49,415 bases of DNA from Candidatus Aphodocola excrementigallinarum (lineage in GTDB: Bacteria > Bacillota_I > Bacilli_A > RF39 > UBA660). A program made the position numbers and the translations under genes. The DNA is taken from assembly GCA_018714855.1 (NCBI GenBank), contig DVMT01000027.1, forward strand, positions 1-49,415, given 5' to 3'. Below are positions 1-10,564 of the stretch, piece after piece. The notes beneath the pieces are model-generated. The model ran no database searches. It worked only from the letters and a program-made list of their open reading frames with translations, and was not told the origin of the DNA. How positions within the stretch are numbered: position 1 is the first letter of the stretch; every line of letters begins with the position of its first letter.

Positions 1-1825
1 TTATCTTATTTAACTCTTTAATATTAATAGGTTTAGATAAATAATCACTAAAACCTGCAGATATGTATTTTTCTTTTAAACCGGTATAAGAATTTGCGGT
101 TAACGCTATTACCGGAGGTAAAAAATATCCAGATTGCTTTAAAAGTTTCATTGTTTGAATACCGTCTAAATCCGGCATCATATGGTCTAAAAATATCAAA
201 TCATATTTTTTCTGTTCAACCATTTCTAAGCACTTTCTTCCACTTAATGCAAAATCAATCTCAAAATTATACTTGCTAAGTAATCTGCTTGCTAATTTTA
301 CGTTTATTTTATTATCATCTACAACAAGCACCTTTTTACCCGTTAAATCAAGTATTTTATCAGAAGATGTCTTTTTATCTTCACTAGAGAAAATATCTCC
401 AATTGGAGTTTCATCAGTTATTTTTTGATTTAAAGAAATAAAGTATTTAGTACCTTGGCCTTTTTCATTTAAAAACTTTATTTCTCCTCCTAACATTCCA
501 AGTAATCTTTTAGCGATTATAAGTCCTAATGTTACGCTATCAATGTTATTTTGAGTACTGTTTTCAAGTTTAACAAAATCATCAAAATCTTTTTCAAAAT
601 CTTCATATTTCATGGCATGACCAGTATTTGATATAGTAACTAAAAATGAAAATGAATCTTCTTGTTTTGTTCCTGTTATATTTAAATCAATTTTACCATA
701 ATTAGTATATTTAAGAGCGTTTGTTAAAGTAAGAACAATTATTTTATAAAACTTAAAATAATCTCCATAATACTTACTTGGTATTGTTTTATCAACTTCT
801 ATTTCAAAATCTAAAACATCTTTGTTTATCTTTGATGAAATAACGCTATTAACCTCAAAAACCAAATTATCTATTCCGTATTCTTTTTCTTCTATCGTTT
901 CTTTTCCTGACTCTATTCTTGAAATATCAAGAATGTTATTTATTAAATCCAAAAGATTTATACTAGCAGTATGAATGCTTTCAACATCTTTTTTTACCAT
1001 GTCTAATGTTAACTTATCCTCACTTAATAAAGACTCACTAAATCCCATTATGGTATTCATAGGGGTACGTATTTCATGAGACATATTTGTTAAAAACTCA
1101 GTTTTTGCATTACTAGTTATTTCAGCTTGCTCTTTTTTCTTTTCAAGTTCATTTAACAATTTATTATCCTGAGATTCAATCGTAAAATACATAGCCGTTA
1201 TTCCAAAAGCAAACACAAAGGTTAAATCATTGAAATCATAATCAAGAAATATTTGAAAAGCCGTAATTACAATGAAAAATATGAATACAAAATATATAGG
1301 TATTCTAGATGATAAAGGAATATTTAATGGATTTTTTAACAAAACAAGTAATATCGTAAGTATCATCACAAAAGAAACAGCATATAAAACATATACAGCC
1401 TCTCCCCCAATTACGTATAAATCTCCGTTTCCACCTTGATAACTAATTGGAAACATACAAGAAACTATAAATAAAACACTAACTATTATAGTTGAAGTTA
1501 TGGTTAAAATAGTCTTTGTTCTTTTAGGATTTTTAGTTCCAAGTGACCATAAATAAACTATTAAGCAAGTGGCCCAAATAATTGCTCCTAATATGTATCC
1601 TCTACATAAAATCTCATTTAAAACTGGTATTTTATCTCTGTTTTTCATAGTAATTACACATACTATTTCAAGAACAAGTAAAAACATAGTAAAAATTAAC
1701 ATAAAACCAAATATGTTATTTTCTAAGTTCTTAAACTTTTTCTTACTTAAGTACATAATAGTTACTAAAAAAAGAAAAACCAAAGCACAAATGGTAAAAC
1801 CCATACTAGAAAACATAGGATACAT
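1..1825 (-). CDS. Hybrid sensor histidine kinase with C-terminal receiver domain (partial, 3' end outside window)
   Basis: Minus-strand frame open from ATG at 1825 to the window edge: [21 protein letters not shown]..., multiple TM segments, H-box [19 protein letters not shown], receiver [16 protein letters not shown]...[14 protein letters not shown]. Missing from the ORF track because no stop lies in the window. Confidence 0.9.
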   Translation of the reverse strand, partial: MYPMFSSMGFTICALVFLFLVTIMYLSKKKFKNLENNIFGFMLIFTMFLLVLEIVCVITMKNRDKIPVLNEILCRGYILGAIIWATCLIVYLWSLGTKNPKRTKTILTITSTIIVSVLFIVSCMFPISYQGGNGDLYVIGGEAVYVLYAVSFVMILTILLVLLKNPLNIPLSSRIPIYFVFIFFIVITAFQIFLDYDFNDLTFVFAFGITAMYFTIESQDNKLLNELEKKKEQAEITSNAKTEFLTNMSHEIRTPMNTIMGFSESLLSEDKLTLDMVKKDVESIHTASINLLDLINNILDISRIESGKETIEEKEYGIDNLVFEVNSVISSKINKDVLDFEIEVDKTIPSKYYGDYFKFYKIIVLTLTNALKYTNYGKIDLNITGTKQEDSFSFLVTISNTGHAMKYEDFEKDFDDFVKLENSTQNNIDSVTLGLIIAKRLLGMLGGEIKFLNEKGQGTKYFISLNQKITDETPIGDIFSSEDKKTSSDKILDLTGKKVLVVDDNKINVKLASRLLSKYNFEIDFALSGRKCLEMVEQKKYDLIFLDHMMPDLDGIQTMKLLKQSGYFLPPVIALTANSYTGLKEKYISAGFSDYLSKPINIKELNKI

Positions 1826-1844
1826 CTAAACCACTCCCTTAATA

Positions 1845-3464
1845 TTATTCTTCAAATTTATCAATTACCTTTTTTAAACTTTCAACAATTTTAGGATTAA
1901 ATATAATACCTTTTCTTTTTTCTATATAAGACAATTTATCACTTACGTTTCTTCTTTTTAAATTATTGTAAGTAATACATACCTGAGCAATCATGGCCTC
2001 TACTGGTATTTCTTCTTCTTTTAAACCATTTGGATAACCAGATCCGTCATAGTTTTCATGATAATATAAAGTTATGTTGTTAGCATACTTTTTATATGCC
2101 TCATCCATTATGTAATTTAACACATACTTAAGCATCTTGCTTCCGAATACAGGATAATTCTTAATTTTTTCTAACTCTTCTTTAGTAAAATCGATTTTCT
2201 TAGATAAAATGGATCTTGGAATTGAATAAAAACCAATATCATAATACATTGATGCATCTGCCATTTTCTCTATTTTATCATTATCCAAGTTATACTCACT
2301 ATAATCATTCATAACCTGATGTGCTAAAATTTTAAAATATTTATTTATGTTTTTTATATTTTCCTCATAGTCATATCTATAGCTTTCTACAAATGGATTA
2401 ATAAGTTCTCGTAGGCTTCTTGATTGATCATTAATTATGTTATTAAGTGAATTACTCGATTTATAAAGATTTATAAAATTACCTATTCTATGTCTTACAA
2501 CCTCAAAATCAAATGGTTTTTCAAGCATGTCGGCAACTCCGTAATTGTATACCCTTGCTTTTGTTTCCTTTTCGTAGTCACCACTTATTATAATAACTGG
2601 TAATCTATATAAATAATTATTTTTACTTAAGTAATCCAAAACCTGAAAGCCATCCATAACCGGCATAGTTAAATCAAGAAATATTCCAAGTACGTTATCG
2701 GATGACTCGGTAATTCCCTTACTTTGGTTTTCTTCTAAATAATCAATCGCTTCCTTACCATTAGTTGCCATAACAATCTTATACTCACCATCAAAGACTT
2801 TTTTAATCATGTTTCTAGTAAGCATATCATCATCTACAATTAATAAAACATCATCTATCCTGCCACTTACGTTAGCGGCATTTGCATTTACGCTTTTTTT
2901 AAGTTCAGGATAAGTACTTGTTAATCCCCTTAAAATAGAATTGATATATTCTTCTATGTTTTTTATGTTGATTTTTTCTTTATCATCTAAATTAAAGACA
3001 TTGTTAATCTTTAAAATAGAATCTGCAAGCCTTCCAATCAAGCCATTATACCTTACACTAGAAGAATTGCTTTTGTTTTCTGTTTGTGCATTTATCTTTC
3101 TTCTTACGGTAATAATTATGTCGTTACCATTTAAGTTAGCAAGGCCACATAATAATTCATAATAATTACCATCTAATGATTGATATTCAAAAGAAGGCTT
3201 AGTATTTCCGCTTTTTATTTCTTCTTTAATTTTAGGAACCGATACCATGTTCATGAAACCTTTAATATAATCTTTTTTGACTTCGTTTTTAATATTATCT
3301 AAATAATTTTGCATAGTATCTGTTTTTTCTTTCGTTACTTCTCCTAATAAAACCGAATATTTATCTACCCTATCATTAATAACGTCAAATACATAAAGTG
3401 TTAAATCATCATTTATTATTAGTTTTTCTAATATGTTTTGTAAGACGTTAGTATCCATAAGCAC
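1845..3464 (-). CDS. Response regulator with REC domain and degenerate HD-GYP domain
   Basis: REC (DDVLLIVDDDMLTRNMIKKVF...GIFLDLTMPVMDGF) followed by HD-GYP-like region (YYDIGFYSIPRSIL...YHENYDGSGYPNGLKEEEIP). Confidence 0.85.
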   Translation of the reverse strand: MLMDTNVLQNILEKLIINDDLTLYVFDVINDRVDKYSVLLGEVTKEKTDTMQNYLDNIKNEVKKDYIKGFMNMVSVPKIKEEIKSGNTKPSFEYQSLDGNYYELLCGLANLNGNDIIITVRRKINAQTENKSNSSSVRYNGLIGRLADSILKINNVFNLDDKEKINIKNIEEYINSILRGLTSTYPELKKSVNANAANVSGRIDDVLLIVDDDMLTRNMIKKVFDGEYKIVMATNGKEAIDYLEENQSKGITESSDNVLGIFLDLTMPVMDGFQVLDYLSKNNYLYRLPVIIISGDYEKETKARVYNYGVADMLEKPFDFEVVRHRIGNFINLYKSSNSLNNIINDQSRSLRELINPFVESYRYDYEENIKNINKYFKILAHQVMNDYSEYNLDNDKIEKMADASMYYDIGFYSIPRSILSKKIDFTKEELEKIKNYPVFGSKMLKYVLNYIMDEAYKKYANNITLYYHENYDGSGYPNGLKEEEIPVEAMIAQVCITYNNLKRRNVSDKLSYIEKRKGIIFNPKIVESLKKVIDKFEE

Positions 3465-3478
3465 TCCCTCCTTAATCT

Positions 3479-3856
3479 TTATAATGTTTTATACTTTTCT
3501 ATTATCTTTTTTACCTCACTTGCAGCATTTAACAACTCAGAATAATGAGCATTAACGTAATTTACGTCGTTTGCCTTACTAGCAAGTTCATGAGCATAAC
3601 AAATGTCTCCAAGCTTCATAAAACCAAAACTTCTGGCATTACTCTTCATAGCATGAACCAAAATTGCATAATTAGGCATGTCACCTTGATTTTTAAAGCT
3701 ATCTATTTTCGATAACTCTTCATCCATACTATTATAAAACTCATCTAACATCTCATTATAAGTTTCAATATCTACCATGTTTGTTATGGCAGCATCAGCA
3801 TCTACTCCCATGTTTTTTAAAAAAGTTATTTTACCATTTTCATCCATTTTATTCAT
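3479..3856 (-). CDS. Hpt (histidine phosphotransfer) domain protein
   Basis: 125 aa helical protein with HAMKSNARSFG Hpt motif; directly upstream of the REC/HD-GYP gene on the same strand. Confidence 0.85.
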   Translation of the reverse strand: MNKMDENGKITFLKNMGVDADAAITNMVDIETYNEMLDEFYNSMDEELSKIDSFKNQGDMPNYAILVHAMKSNARSFGFMKLGDICYAHELASKANDVNYVNAHYSELLNAASEVKKIIEKYKTL

Positions 3857-3892
3857 CCTTTCTATTATAATAATATTTTACTATAAAAAAAT

Positions 3893-3941
3893 TAAAAAAA
3901 CAACGAATACTTAAGACATTCGTAAACCTTAAATATTCGTT
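3893..3941 (-). terminator. Intrinsic terminator downstream of the U32 peptidase gene
   Basis: Minus strand AACGAATATTTAAGGTTTACGAATGTCTTAAGTATTCGTT then GTTTTTTT: about 14-bp stem plus T-tract. Confidence 0.75.
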
Positions 3942-6079
3942 CTAACAGAGTTTACTCCTAATTTATAAAGTTCTTCTTCATCAAACGTTATCTTTTTAAA
4001 ATTATAAATCGTCATATAACTATCGTTATTTACTATTTTATATTTATTTTTGTACTCATCTTCTAAGAAAGCTTCTTTAAATTTATATTTATAACCTAAG
4101 TTGTACTTACAAACCATCGCTTCTGGATAAGAGTCTTTTATAACCTCTACATTAGGATGAGCGTTAAACAAACTTTCATATTCATCTATTAAACACTTTA
4201 TCCCGGCATAATTAAGTTCGTATGATAAAGTAACTTTTTGCGCGCCTAGTTTATGCAAGAAATAAACCGAATAGGAATTGACCACGTTAAATGAAAAGTC
4301 AGTATCAAAGTTTTTATACTTAAGTAAACTTCCAAACTCTCCTACTAATACCTTTTTATTATAATCTTCATATTTATTAATAATTCTAGGAAGTTTAAGC
4401 ACGCATTTGTCACTTAATAAAAGACTTTTATCGCTTACGTAAATAGTATCTGCCTTATCTTTTACTTTAAAATAATCATCTTTACTATTTATTAAAGCAC
4501 TCATCTTTTCTTCTTTTTTAAAATCTTTTATATTAGGTTTAAACTCATTTTCTTTAAAAGGTATTTGATAAAGTCTTTTATCATCAAGCAATAAAAGTGC
4601 TTTTCTTCTTAAGTCATTTAACGCTTTTATATTTATAAAAATATTATCATCCATATTAACTTTTACATTACCTAATTTATATATGGTATTACCCGTTTTA
4701 GATATTTGTTTTATTATTTGATCTTTTGTTATAGAATTATTAATAGCTTTTTCTACTACGTAATTACTTTCATAAGTTACGGTGTTTTTATCAATATCAG
4801 TTACTTTTATTTTTAAAGGTTTATTTTCTTTAGCTTCTATAATTACATCTATTAAAACCCGTCTTTTGTTATCTTTTATTAATTTATCAATTTCTTTTAC
4901 CATGTTATAATCAGTTGTTAGCAAAACGTCTGATCCTTTTTTTATATATTTATCGCACTTTATAGATGCAGCCTCACCCTTATTAGCTACCATTTTCTTT
5001 TCGTTGTTAACACGCATATTAGTTACAACAAAACCCGTATCTTCTTTTTCATCAAGAATTCTTATACCATCATTTAAAGATAACGTACCATTTAACTTAA
5101 TGATTAAATTATCTTTTACTTTACTTTTTACCTTTCCTATTTTAACACCTAAGTGATTAGGCCTTAAATCATTTGCAAATAAGTTGTTTTCTTCTTCTAA
5201 CATAAAACCTTTAGTAAAGCCTCTATTAAACATTTTCTTAAGGTTAATTATGCATTTTTTAAAGTCTATTTTTTTATTTTCATAATAACTATCAATTGCT
5301 AATCTATATATTTTGGTTACCAAGTAGACATATTCTTTTCTTTTCATTCTACCTTCTATCTTTAAGCTGCAAACGCCCGTTTTTATTATTTCACTTAAGT
5401 TTTCTAAAGTGCATAAATCCTTGGTACTTAATAAGTAATTATTGTCATTTAATTTATTATTATTTTTATCATATAAGTTGTATTTTTTTCTACATATTTG
5501 TGCGCACGTACCTCTGTTTGCACTTCTGTTTCCAATTAAAGCGCTAGCTAAACACTGTCCTGAATAACAAACACATAACGCTCCATGAATAAATACCTCA
5601 AGTTCAATATCTATGTCCTTTTTTATTTTTTCTATTACCTCTAAAGGTGTTTCACGCGCCATAACAACTCTTTTAAACCCAAGCTTTTTAGCAAGTAAAG
5701 CTCCCTCATAGTTATGGATATTCATCTGCGTTGATGCATGAATAGTAAGATTAGGAAACTTATTTTTCAAAAGACAAAACATTCCTATATCCTCTATTAT
5801 TACAGCATCAACGTTATTTTGATGTAAAAACCTAACATAATTTAAAAATGTATTAACTTCCCTTTGATATATAATAGTGTTTATCGTAACATATACTTTA
5901 ACACCATAAAGATGAGCATACTTTATTGCTTCTATTATCTCATCATCAGTAAAATTACCTGCAAAACCTCTTGCACTAAATAACTTACCACCGATATAAA
6001 CAGCATCACATCCAGCTTCAATAGCAGCCTTTAAACACTCCATATTACCCGCAGGAGATAAAAGTTCTACTTTTCTCAT
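3929..6079 (-). CDS. U32 family peptidase with long C-terminal extension
   Basis: MRKVELLSPAGNMECLKAAIEAGCDAVYIGGKLFSARGFAGNF; EVFIHGALCVCYSGQCLASALIGNRSANRGTCAQICRKKY; typical U32 signature. Confidence 0.92.
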   Translation of the reverse strand: MRKVELLSPAGNMECLKAAIEAGCDAVYIGGKLFSARGFAGNFTDDEIIEAIKYAHLYGVKVYVTINTIIYQREVNTFLNYVRFLHQNNVDAVIIEDIGMFCLLKNKFPNLTIHASTQMNIHNYEGALLAKKLGFKRVVMARETPLEVIEKIKKDIDIELEVFIHGALCVCYSGQCLASALIGNRSANRGTCAQICRKKYNLYDKNNNKLNDNNYLLSTKDLCTLENLSEIIKTGVCSLKIEGRMKRKEYVYLVTKIYRLAIDSYYENKKIDFKKCIINLKKMFNRGFTKGFMLEEENNLFANDLRPNHLGVKIGKVKSKVKDNLIIKLNGTLSLNDGIRILDEKEDTGFVVTNMRVNNEKKMVANKGEAASIKCDKYIKKGSDVLLTTDYNMVKEIDKLIKDNKRRVLIDVIIEAKENKPLKIKVTDIDKNTVTYESNYVVEKAINNSITKDQIIKQISKTGNTIYKLGNVKVNMDDNIFINIKALNDLRRKALLLLDDKRLYQIPFKENEFKPNIKDFKKEEKMSALINSKDDYFKVKDKADTIYVSDKSLLLSDKCVLKLPRIINKYEDYNKKVLVGEFGSLLKYKNFDTDFSFNVVNSYSVYFLHKLGAQKVTLSYELNYAGIKCLIDEYESLFNAHPNVEVIKDSYPEAMVCKYNLGYKYKFKEAFLEDEYKNKYKIVNNDSYMTIYNFKKITFDEEELYKLGVNSVRTNI

Positions 6080-6110
6080 ACATCTATCACCTTATTTAAG
6101 TATAACATAA

Positions 6111-6136
6111 AAACACACCTTTAAAAGATGTGTTTA
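6111..6136 (-). terminator. Intrinsic terminator of the BspA-like gene
   Basis: Minus strand AAACACATCTTTTAAAGGTGTGTTTTTA stem-loop with T-run. Confidence 0.6.
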
Positions 6137-7216
6137 AACGTTTTTAATAACATAATTATATCTTGGAAAACTTTGAGTTAAAAAATCAATTGAATTTTGG
6201 TCTTTTACATATATTATCGGATTAAAAGACGTACCAAAAAACATATTTACAATATTTGAAACATTAGAAAAATCAAACGATGATAAATCAAGTGTTACTA
6301 AAGAATTACAATTATAAAACATTCTTGCCATTATTGTTACTTTTGATGTGTCAAAAGATGATAAATCTAAATTTGTTAATGATGTGCAATTATAAAACAT
6401 ACTGTTCATATTTGTAACATTAGATGTGTTAAAATTTAATAAGTTAAGTTGTGTTAAACCAGAACAACCATCAAACATATAAGACATAGTTGTTACATTT
6501 GACGTATTAAAACCATTTAAATCAAGTTCTGCTAAACCACTACACCTAGAAAACATTGATGCCATATTTGTTACATTAGAAGTATTCCAATTTGATAAAT
6601 TAAGTTCTATCAAACCACTACATCCAGAAAAAATAGAAGACATATTTGTTAAATTTGATGTATTCCAATTAGATAAATCAAGAATTGTTAAACCAGAACA
6701 ATTATAAAACATATCAGATGCGTTTGTTAAACTAGAAGTGTTAAAGCTACTTAAGTCAAGTTCCGTTAAAGAAGAACAATTTTGAAACATTCTATACATG
6801 CTTGCTACTTTTATGGTATTCCATCCACTTAAGTTTAAATATCTTAACTTTGAACAGTCTTGAAACATTCCGTGATCAGTTGCAAATGAATTAACATTAG
6901 ATACATCAAAGTTACTTAAATCGAGTTCTATCAAAGAAGAACAATTATAAAACATCATTCCCATATTAGTTACATTAGAAGTATTAAATGAAGATAAATC
7001 TAAAGATGTTAAAGCTTTACAAGAACTAAACATGTATGACATATCCGTCATTGATATAGTATTCCATCCACTAAGATTTATTTTTTGAAGGTTAACACAG
7101 CTAGAAAACAAGTTTATTCCTTGCCCTCTTTCACCTGTAATTTTTACATTAGATACATCGAAGTTCGATAAATCAAGTTCTGTTAGACTACTGCAACCTC
7201 TAAACATTCCATACAT
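6134..7216 (-). CDS. BspA-like (DUF285) leucine-rich repeat protein, apparently 5'-truncated
   Basis: Tandem about 26-aa repeats LDLSNFDTSNVTNMSSMFxxCSSLTE; no signal peptide. The reading frame continues upstream to a TGA at about 7270 with LRR-like codons (KDTELSLSSFNTSNVTNM). Confidence 0.85.
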   Translation of the reverse strand: MYGMFRGCSSLTELDLSNFDVSNVKITGERGQGINLFSSCVNLQKINLSGWNTISMTDMSYMFSSCKALTSLDLSSFNTSNVTNMGMMFYNCSSLIELDLSNFDVSNVNSFATDHGMFQDCSKLRYLNLSGWNTIKVASMYRMFQNCSSLTELDLSSFNTSSLTNASDMFYNCSGLTILDLSNWNTSNLTNMSSIFSGCSGLIELNLSNWNTSNVTNMASMFSRCSGLAELDLNGFNTSNVTTMSYMFDGCSGLTQLNLLNFNTSNVTNMNSMFYNCTSLTNLDLSSFDTSKVTIMARMFYNCNSLVTLDLSSFDFSNVSNIVNMFFGTSFNPIIYVKDQNSIDFLTQSFPRYNYVIKNV

Positions 7217-7262
7217 ATTAGTTACGTTTGAAGTATTGAATGAAGATAAACTAAGTTCCGTG
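6134..7262 (-). repeat. 78-bp tandem repeat array encoding BspA-type LRR units
   Basis: Corresponding motifs recur at 78-bp spacing (e.g. ttTgacgtattaaaa at 6499 and ttagaagtattccaa at 6577). Confidence 0.8.
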
Positions 7263-7303
7263 TCTTTCGGTCAAGATTTTCTTACCTTGTGGAAAAAACA
7301 AAA

Positions 7304-7330
7304 AAAAATCAGATTTTTATTCTGATTTTA
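7304..7330 (-). terminator. Intrinsic terminator overlapping the stop of the Rpn-family gene
   Basis: Minus strand AAAATCAGAATAAAAATCTGATTTTTTTTT: 9-bp stem plus T-tract. Confidence 0.75.
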
Positions 7331-8249
7331 ATTTTTCTATTTCACCTTTTGATAATCCAGTAGATGTTGAAATGATTTTTATGTCAATACCTTCCTTAAG
7401 CAAATTCTTTGCTATTTCTTTTTGCGTGTTTAAGGCACCTTCTTTATGACCTTCTTCAAGACCTTCGGCATGACCTTTTTCCATTCCTTTTTCCATTCCA
7501 TCATTATAACCATCTGTCATTGCATATGCTTTTATCTGATCCCTTATAAACGCTTCTTGCTCCTCTTTTAAATAGATCCCTTGCATCTCTTCTTCTTTTG
7601 ATAACTTACTTATCTTCTTTGCCACAGACTCCATCTCCCTACATCCTTTACTTATTTTCCTTAACTCTTCTTTATTATCAGTTGTCATTATTAACAACTC
7701 TTTTTCAAACTTCGTTAACTCTTCTTTATTATAATACTTTTGCCTTACTCTTTTCAAGTTTATATAATAAATTTCTGTATCAGTTACTTTCATGTAGTCG
7801 CTTCTTATTAAGTGTCTTTCTGGATCCATCATTTTAAACTTTATTATTATTCTTTCATCAAACATATCAAAATTATTGAAGTTTATTTGAATTACCTTCT
7901 TTTCTTTGGCAAACTTTTCTTTTTTATTAATCATTCCCTCTTTTAACTTCGTTCCATACCTATCATTTTTATTAAAGAGTCCATCATAATAATACTTATT
8001 CATCTCTAAGTTTATTATGTTTCCTTGCAGTTCTATTAAAAGATCCGTTATCTTTCCTTTTTCTTCTATTTCTTCTTTTGTAAGCTCACTATTTTTAAAT
8101 ACAAGGTTCCTTTTTATATAATCTTTATTTATCATGGTAATACCCTCTATTATATCTACCAAATAATCTTCACAGCTTCTATCTTGTAGTACGCTTTTAA
8201 ATACTGCATCACTCATCATTGTTATTACTTTATCTTTATTTAATAGCAT
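7317..8249 (-). CDS. Rpn family recombination-promoting nuclease / PD-(D/E)XK nuclease-type putative transposase
   Basis: MLLNKDKVITMMSDAVFKSVLQD...TDLLIELQGNIINLEMN; C-terminal GYNDGMEKGMEKGHAEGLEEGHKEG repeats and helix-turn-helix tail typical of Rpn/YhgA proteins. Start placed at ATG 8249 with AAGGAGG upstream; the track start at 8273 is less likely. Confidence 0.85.
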   Translation of the reverse strand: MLLNKDKVITMMSDAVFKSVLQDRSCEDYLVDIIEGITMINKDYIKRNLVFKNSELTKEEIEEKGKITDLLIELQGNIINLEMNKYYYDGLFNKNDRYGTKLKEGMINKKEKFAKEKKVIQINFNNFDMFDERIIIKFKMMDPERHLIRSDYMKVTDTEIYYINLKRVRQKYYNKEELTKFEKELLIMTTDNKEELRKISKGCREMESVAKKISKLSKEEEMQGIYLKEEQEAFIRDQIKAYAMTDGYNDGMEKGMEKGHAEGLEEGHKEGALNTQKEIAKNLLKEGIDIKIISTSTGLSKGEIEKLKSE

Positions 8250-8337
8250 GTTTTTTTCCTCCTTCAAACGCATACTATCACATATTAAATTCTATTGCAA
8301 ACCCTAAAAACACCTATTTTTGCGTGGTTTTTCATAC

Positions 8338-8370
8338 AAAAAAACGATTTTCTTCTTAGAGAAAAATCGC
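8338..8370 (-). terminator. Intrinsic terminator downstream of the PBP gene
   Basis: Minus strand CGATTTTTCTCTAAGAAGAAAATCGTTTTTTT. Confidence 0.75.
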
Positions 8371-8424
8371 CTTTTTGAATCTCTTTTTTTACCAAAATAT
8401 TCCATACTCACAAATTTTATTTTT

Positions 8425-10551
8425 TTAATTAAGTACTACTTCCATATCATTTGAAATTAAAGTCCCTGCTGGTATGCTTTGGGTTTGTACATAACCAGTT
8501 GCGTTACAAGTATAATTTATATTTAGTTTATTAAGTACAACTGATGCATCTTTAACTGAATAATTTGTTAAATCAGGCATTGTTATTACGCTATCATTAG
8601 TAAATACAAACACTTTGTCTTTAGTACTTATTTTTGTTCCTTTATTAGGATACTGATCAACTATCTTTGTACCATTTCCAAACACAACGTAAGTTGCTAA
8701 TAAATTATTTAAGGTTTGTTTTACTTCTTCTGTTTGCTTGTTTTTAAAATTAGCCATTTTATATTCAGTTACTTCTTTATTTAACTCTGGAGTCTCATCA
8801 AAAACTTCTAGATATTTTGCGGTATCTTTAACAATTGTTTTAACAGCTTCTGATAAAACGGTAGAATAATTATAACCTCTTTGCATTGCAACATATATAA
8901 TTACTTGTGGATCATCTTTTGGATACATTCCCGCGAATGAATATACGTAATCAGTAGACCCGGTATAATATTTGCCAGTTTTCGGGTTTGCAATTTGAGC
9001 GGTTCCGGTTTTACCTATCAAATCATATCCATCCATTCGGTATTTATAACCTGTCGTATCAGCTTGATTACCGTTTACAACTTGATACATAAGTTCTTTT
9101 ATTGTCTGGATTGTACTTTTAGACGCTACCCTTTGTCCTTCTTTTACTTCTGATTTATAAGTTACTTCTCCAGTGTCAGAATTAACGGTTTTTTCAACTA
9201 TGTAAGGATTAAGCAAAACACCGTTGTTAGCGATTGCTGTTAAAGCCTTTATTTGTTGTATTGGTGTTGTTGTAATGCCTTGTCCAAAAGCAGCGTTAAC
9301 TACTTCTACGTCATACCTAAAATCAACTTTGCCAACATATTCATTAGGCAAATCAATTCCTGTTAAAGATCCAAAACCTAGTTTTTTATAATAATCCATT
9401 AGAACCTGTCTTGATAAATAGTTTTTAACTAAGTTAGCTACGCACGTATTAGATGATAATGTATATCCTCTTTGATAAGTTATTTCTCCCCAACCAGTAT
9501 CATTCCAGTCACTTACGGTATCTTCACCAATCGTGTATGGTCCAGTTAAACAAGTAGCTGTTGCCGGATTAAAATCCGGATTATTTTCTAAGGTTGCCAT
9601 AAAACTATAAGTTTTCATAACAGAGCCAGGCTCATAAGTATAAGAAACAAGAGGGTTTAGGTAATTTTCTATTTCTTTGGTATTAGGATCAAAGGTAGGA
9701 GAAGTTGCACTTCCTAAGATTTTACCCGTTTTAGCATCCGCTACAACGGCAATCATCCAATCTGACTTGGAGGCGTTTACCGCGTTTGAAACGACCGTTT
9801 CTAAAGACATCTGAACGTTTGAATCAATTGTTAAATAAACGTCATTACCATCTACTTTTTCTTTCCTTATTTCGTTTGAATTTGGAAATTTATAACCATT
9901 TAAATCTTTTTGATACTCAACAAAACCATTAGTACCTGTTAAAGCCTCGTTATACTCCTTTTCAATTCCCATCTCACCTGTCATGTTACCTTCATCATCA
10001 GTTTTGGTATAACCTATAACATAAGATAAAAACGAGTTATTAGGATAATACCTTCTGTGTGTTGTTATAAAATCAATACCATATAATCCTAGGTTTTCTA
10101 TTGCTTCTTTTTGAAGTTCGGTAAGACCTCTTCCTGCCGATCCAAACTCTACTTGATAAGCATCTTTATTTAATATATTTAAAATATCTTCTTTTGACAT
10201 ATCAATTACCGTTGATAATTTTTCAGCGGTAAGTTCTTTATCTACCACGTGCTGAGGAGTTTCATATCCTTCACTTCTGGATGGGTCTAAATACGCGATT
10301 AAGGTATACGAATTAATCGTTTGCGCAAGAACTTCTTCGTTTGCATCATAAATGGTTCCTCTAAGTGAATAAAGTGTTTCCCTTTTAGTGTTTCTTTCGT
10401 TTGCAAAACTTTGCAGGTCTATTCCATCTACTTTACCAGTTAAGCAAAGATATCCTAATCTTAATATAAATACAAATAAAAAAAGAAAAATTATCAAAGT
10501 AAAAACTTTAGCTACATGCATTTTGTTTTTATTTAATAACTCTCTTTTCAT
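8425..10551 (-). CDS. pbpB: Class B penicillin-binding protein (FtsI/PbpB-like transpeptidase) with C-terminal PASTA domains
   Basis: Single N-terminal TM, YEPGSVMKTYSFMATLE (SxxK), LSSNTC (SxN), IGKTGTAQIANPKTG (KTG), PASTA-like tail (MPDLTNYSVKDASVVLNKLNINYTC); located after mraZ-rsmH-ftsL. Confidence 0.92.
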   Translation of the reverse strand: MKRELLNKNKMHVAKVFTLIIFLFLFVFILRLGYLCLTGKVDGIDLQSFANERNTKRETLYSLRGTIYDANEEVLAQTINSYTLIAYLDPSRSEGYETPQHVVDKELTAEKLSTVIDMSKEDILNILNKDAYQVEFGSAGRGLTELQKEAIENLGLYGIDFITTHRRYYPNNSFLSYVIGYTKTDDEGNMTGEMGIEKEYNEALTGTNGFVEYQKDLNGYKFPNSNEIRKEKVDGNDVYLTIDSNVQMSLETVVSNAVNASKSDWMIAVVADAKTGKILGSATSPTFDPNTKEIENYLNPLVSYTYEPGSVMKTYSFMATLENNPDFNPATATCLTGPYTIGEDTVSDWNDTGWGEITYQRGYTLSSNTCVANLVKNYLSRQVLMDYYKKLGFGSLTGIDLPNEYVGKVDFRYDVEVVNAAFGQGITTTPIQQIKALTAIANNGVLLNPYIVEKTVNSDTGEVTYKSEVKEGQRVASKSTIQTIKELMYQVVNGNQADTTGYKYRMDGYDLIGKTGTAQIANPKTGKYYTGSTDYVYSFAGMYPKDDPQVIIYVAMQRGYNYSTVLSEAVKTIVKDTAKYLEVFDETPELNKEVTEYKMANFKNKQTEEVKQTLNNLLATYVVFGNGTKIVDQYPNKGTKISTKDKVFVFTNDSVITMPDLTNYSVKDASVVLNKLNINYTCNATGYVQTQSIPAGTLISNDMEVVLN

Positions 10552-10564
10552 ACGTCTATCACCC

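Noticed and set aside
6134-7262. Regular repeats resembling a CRISPR array
   Set aside because: 78-bp period is in frame and encodes BspA-type LRR units; repeats are imperfect across their length with no unique spacers.
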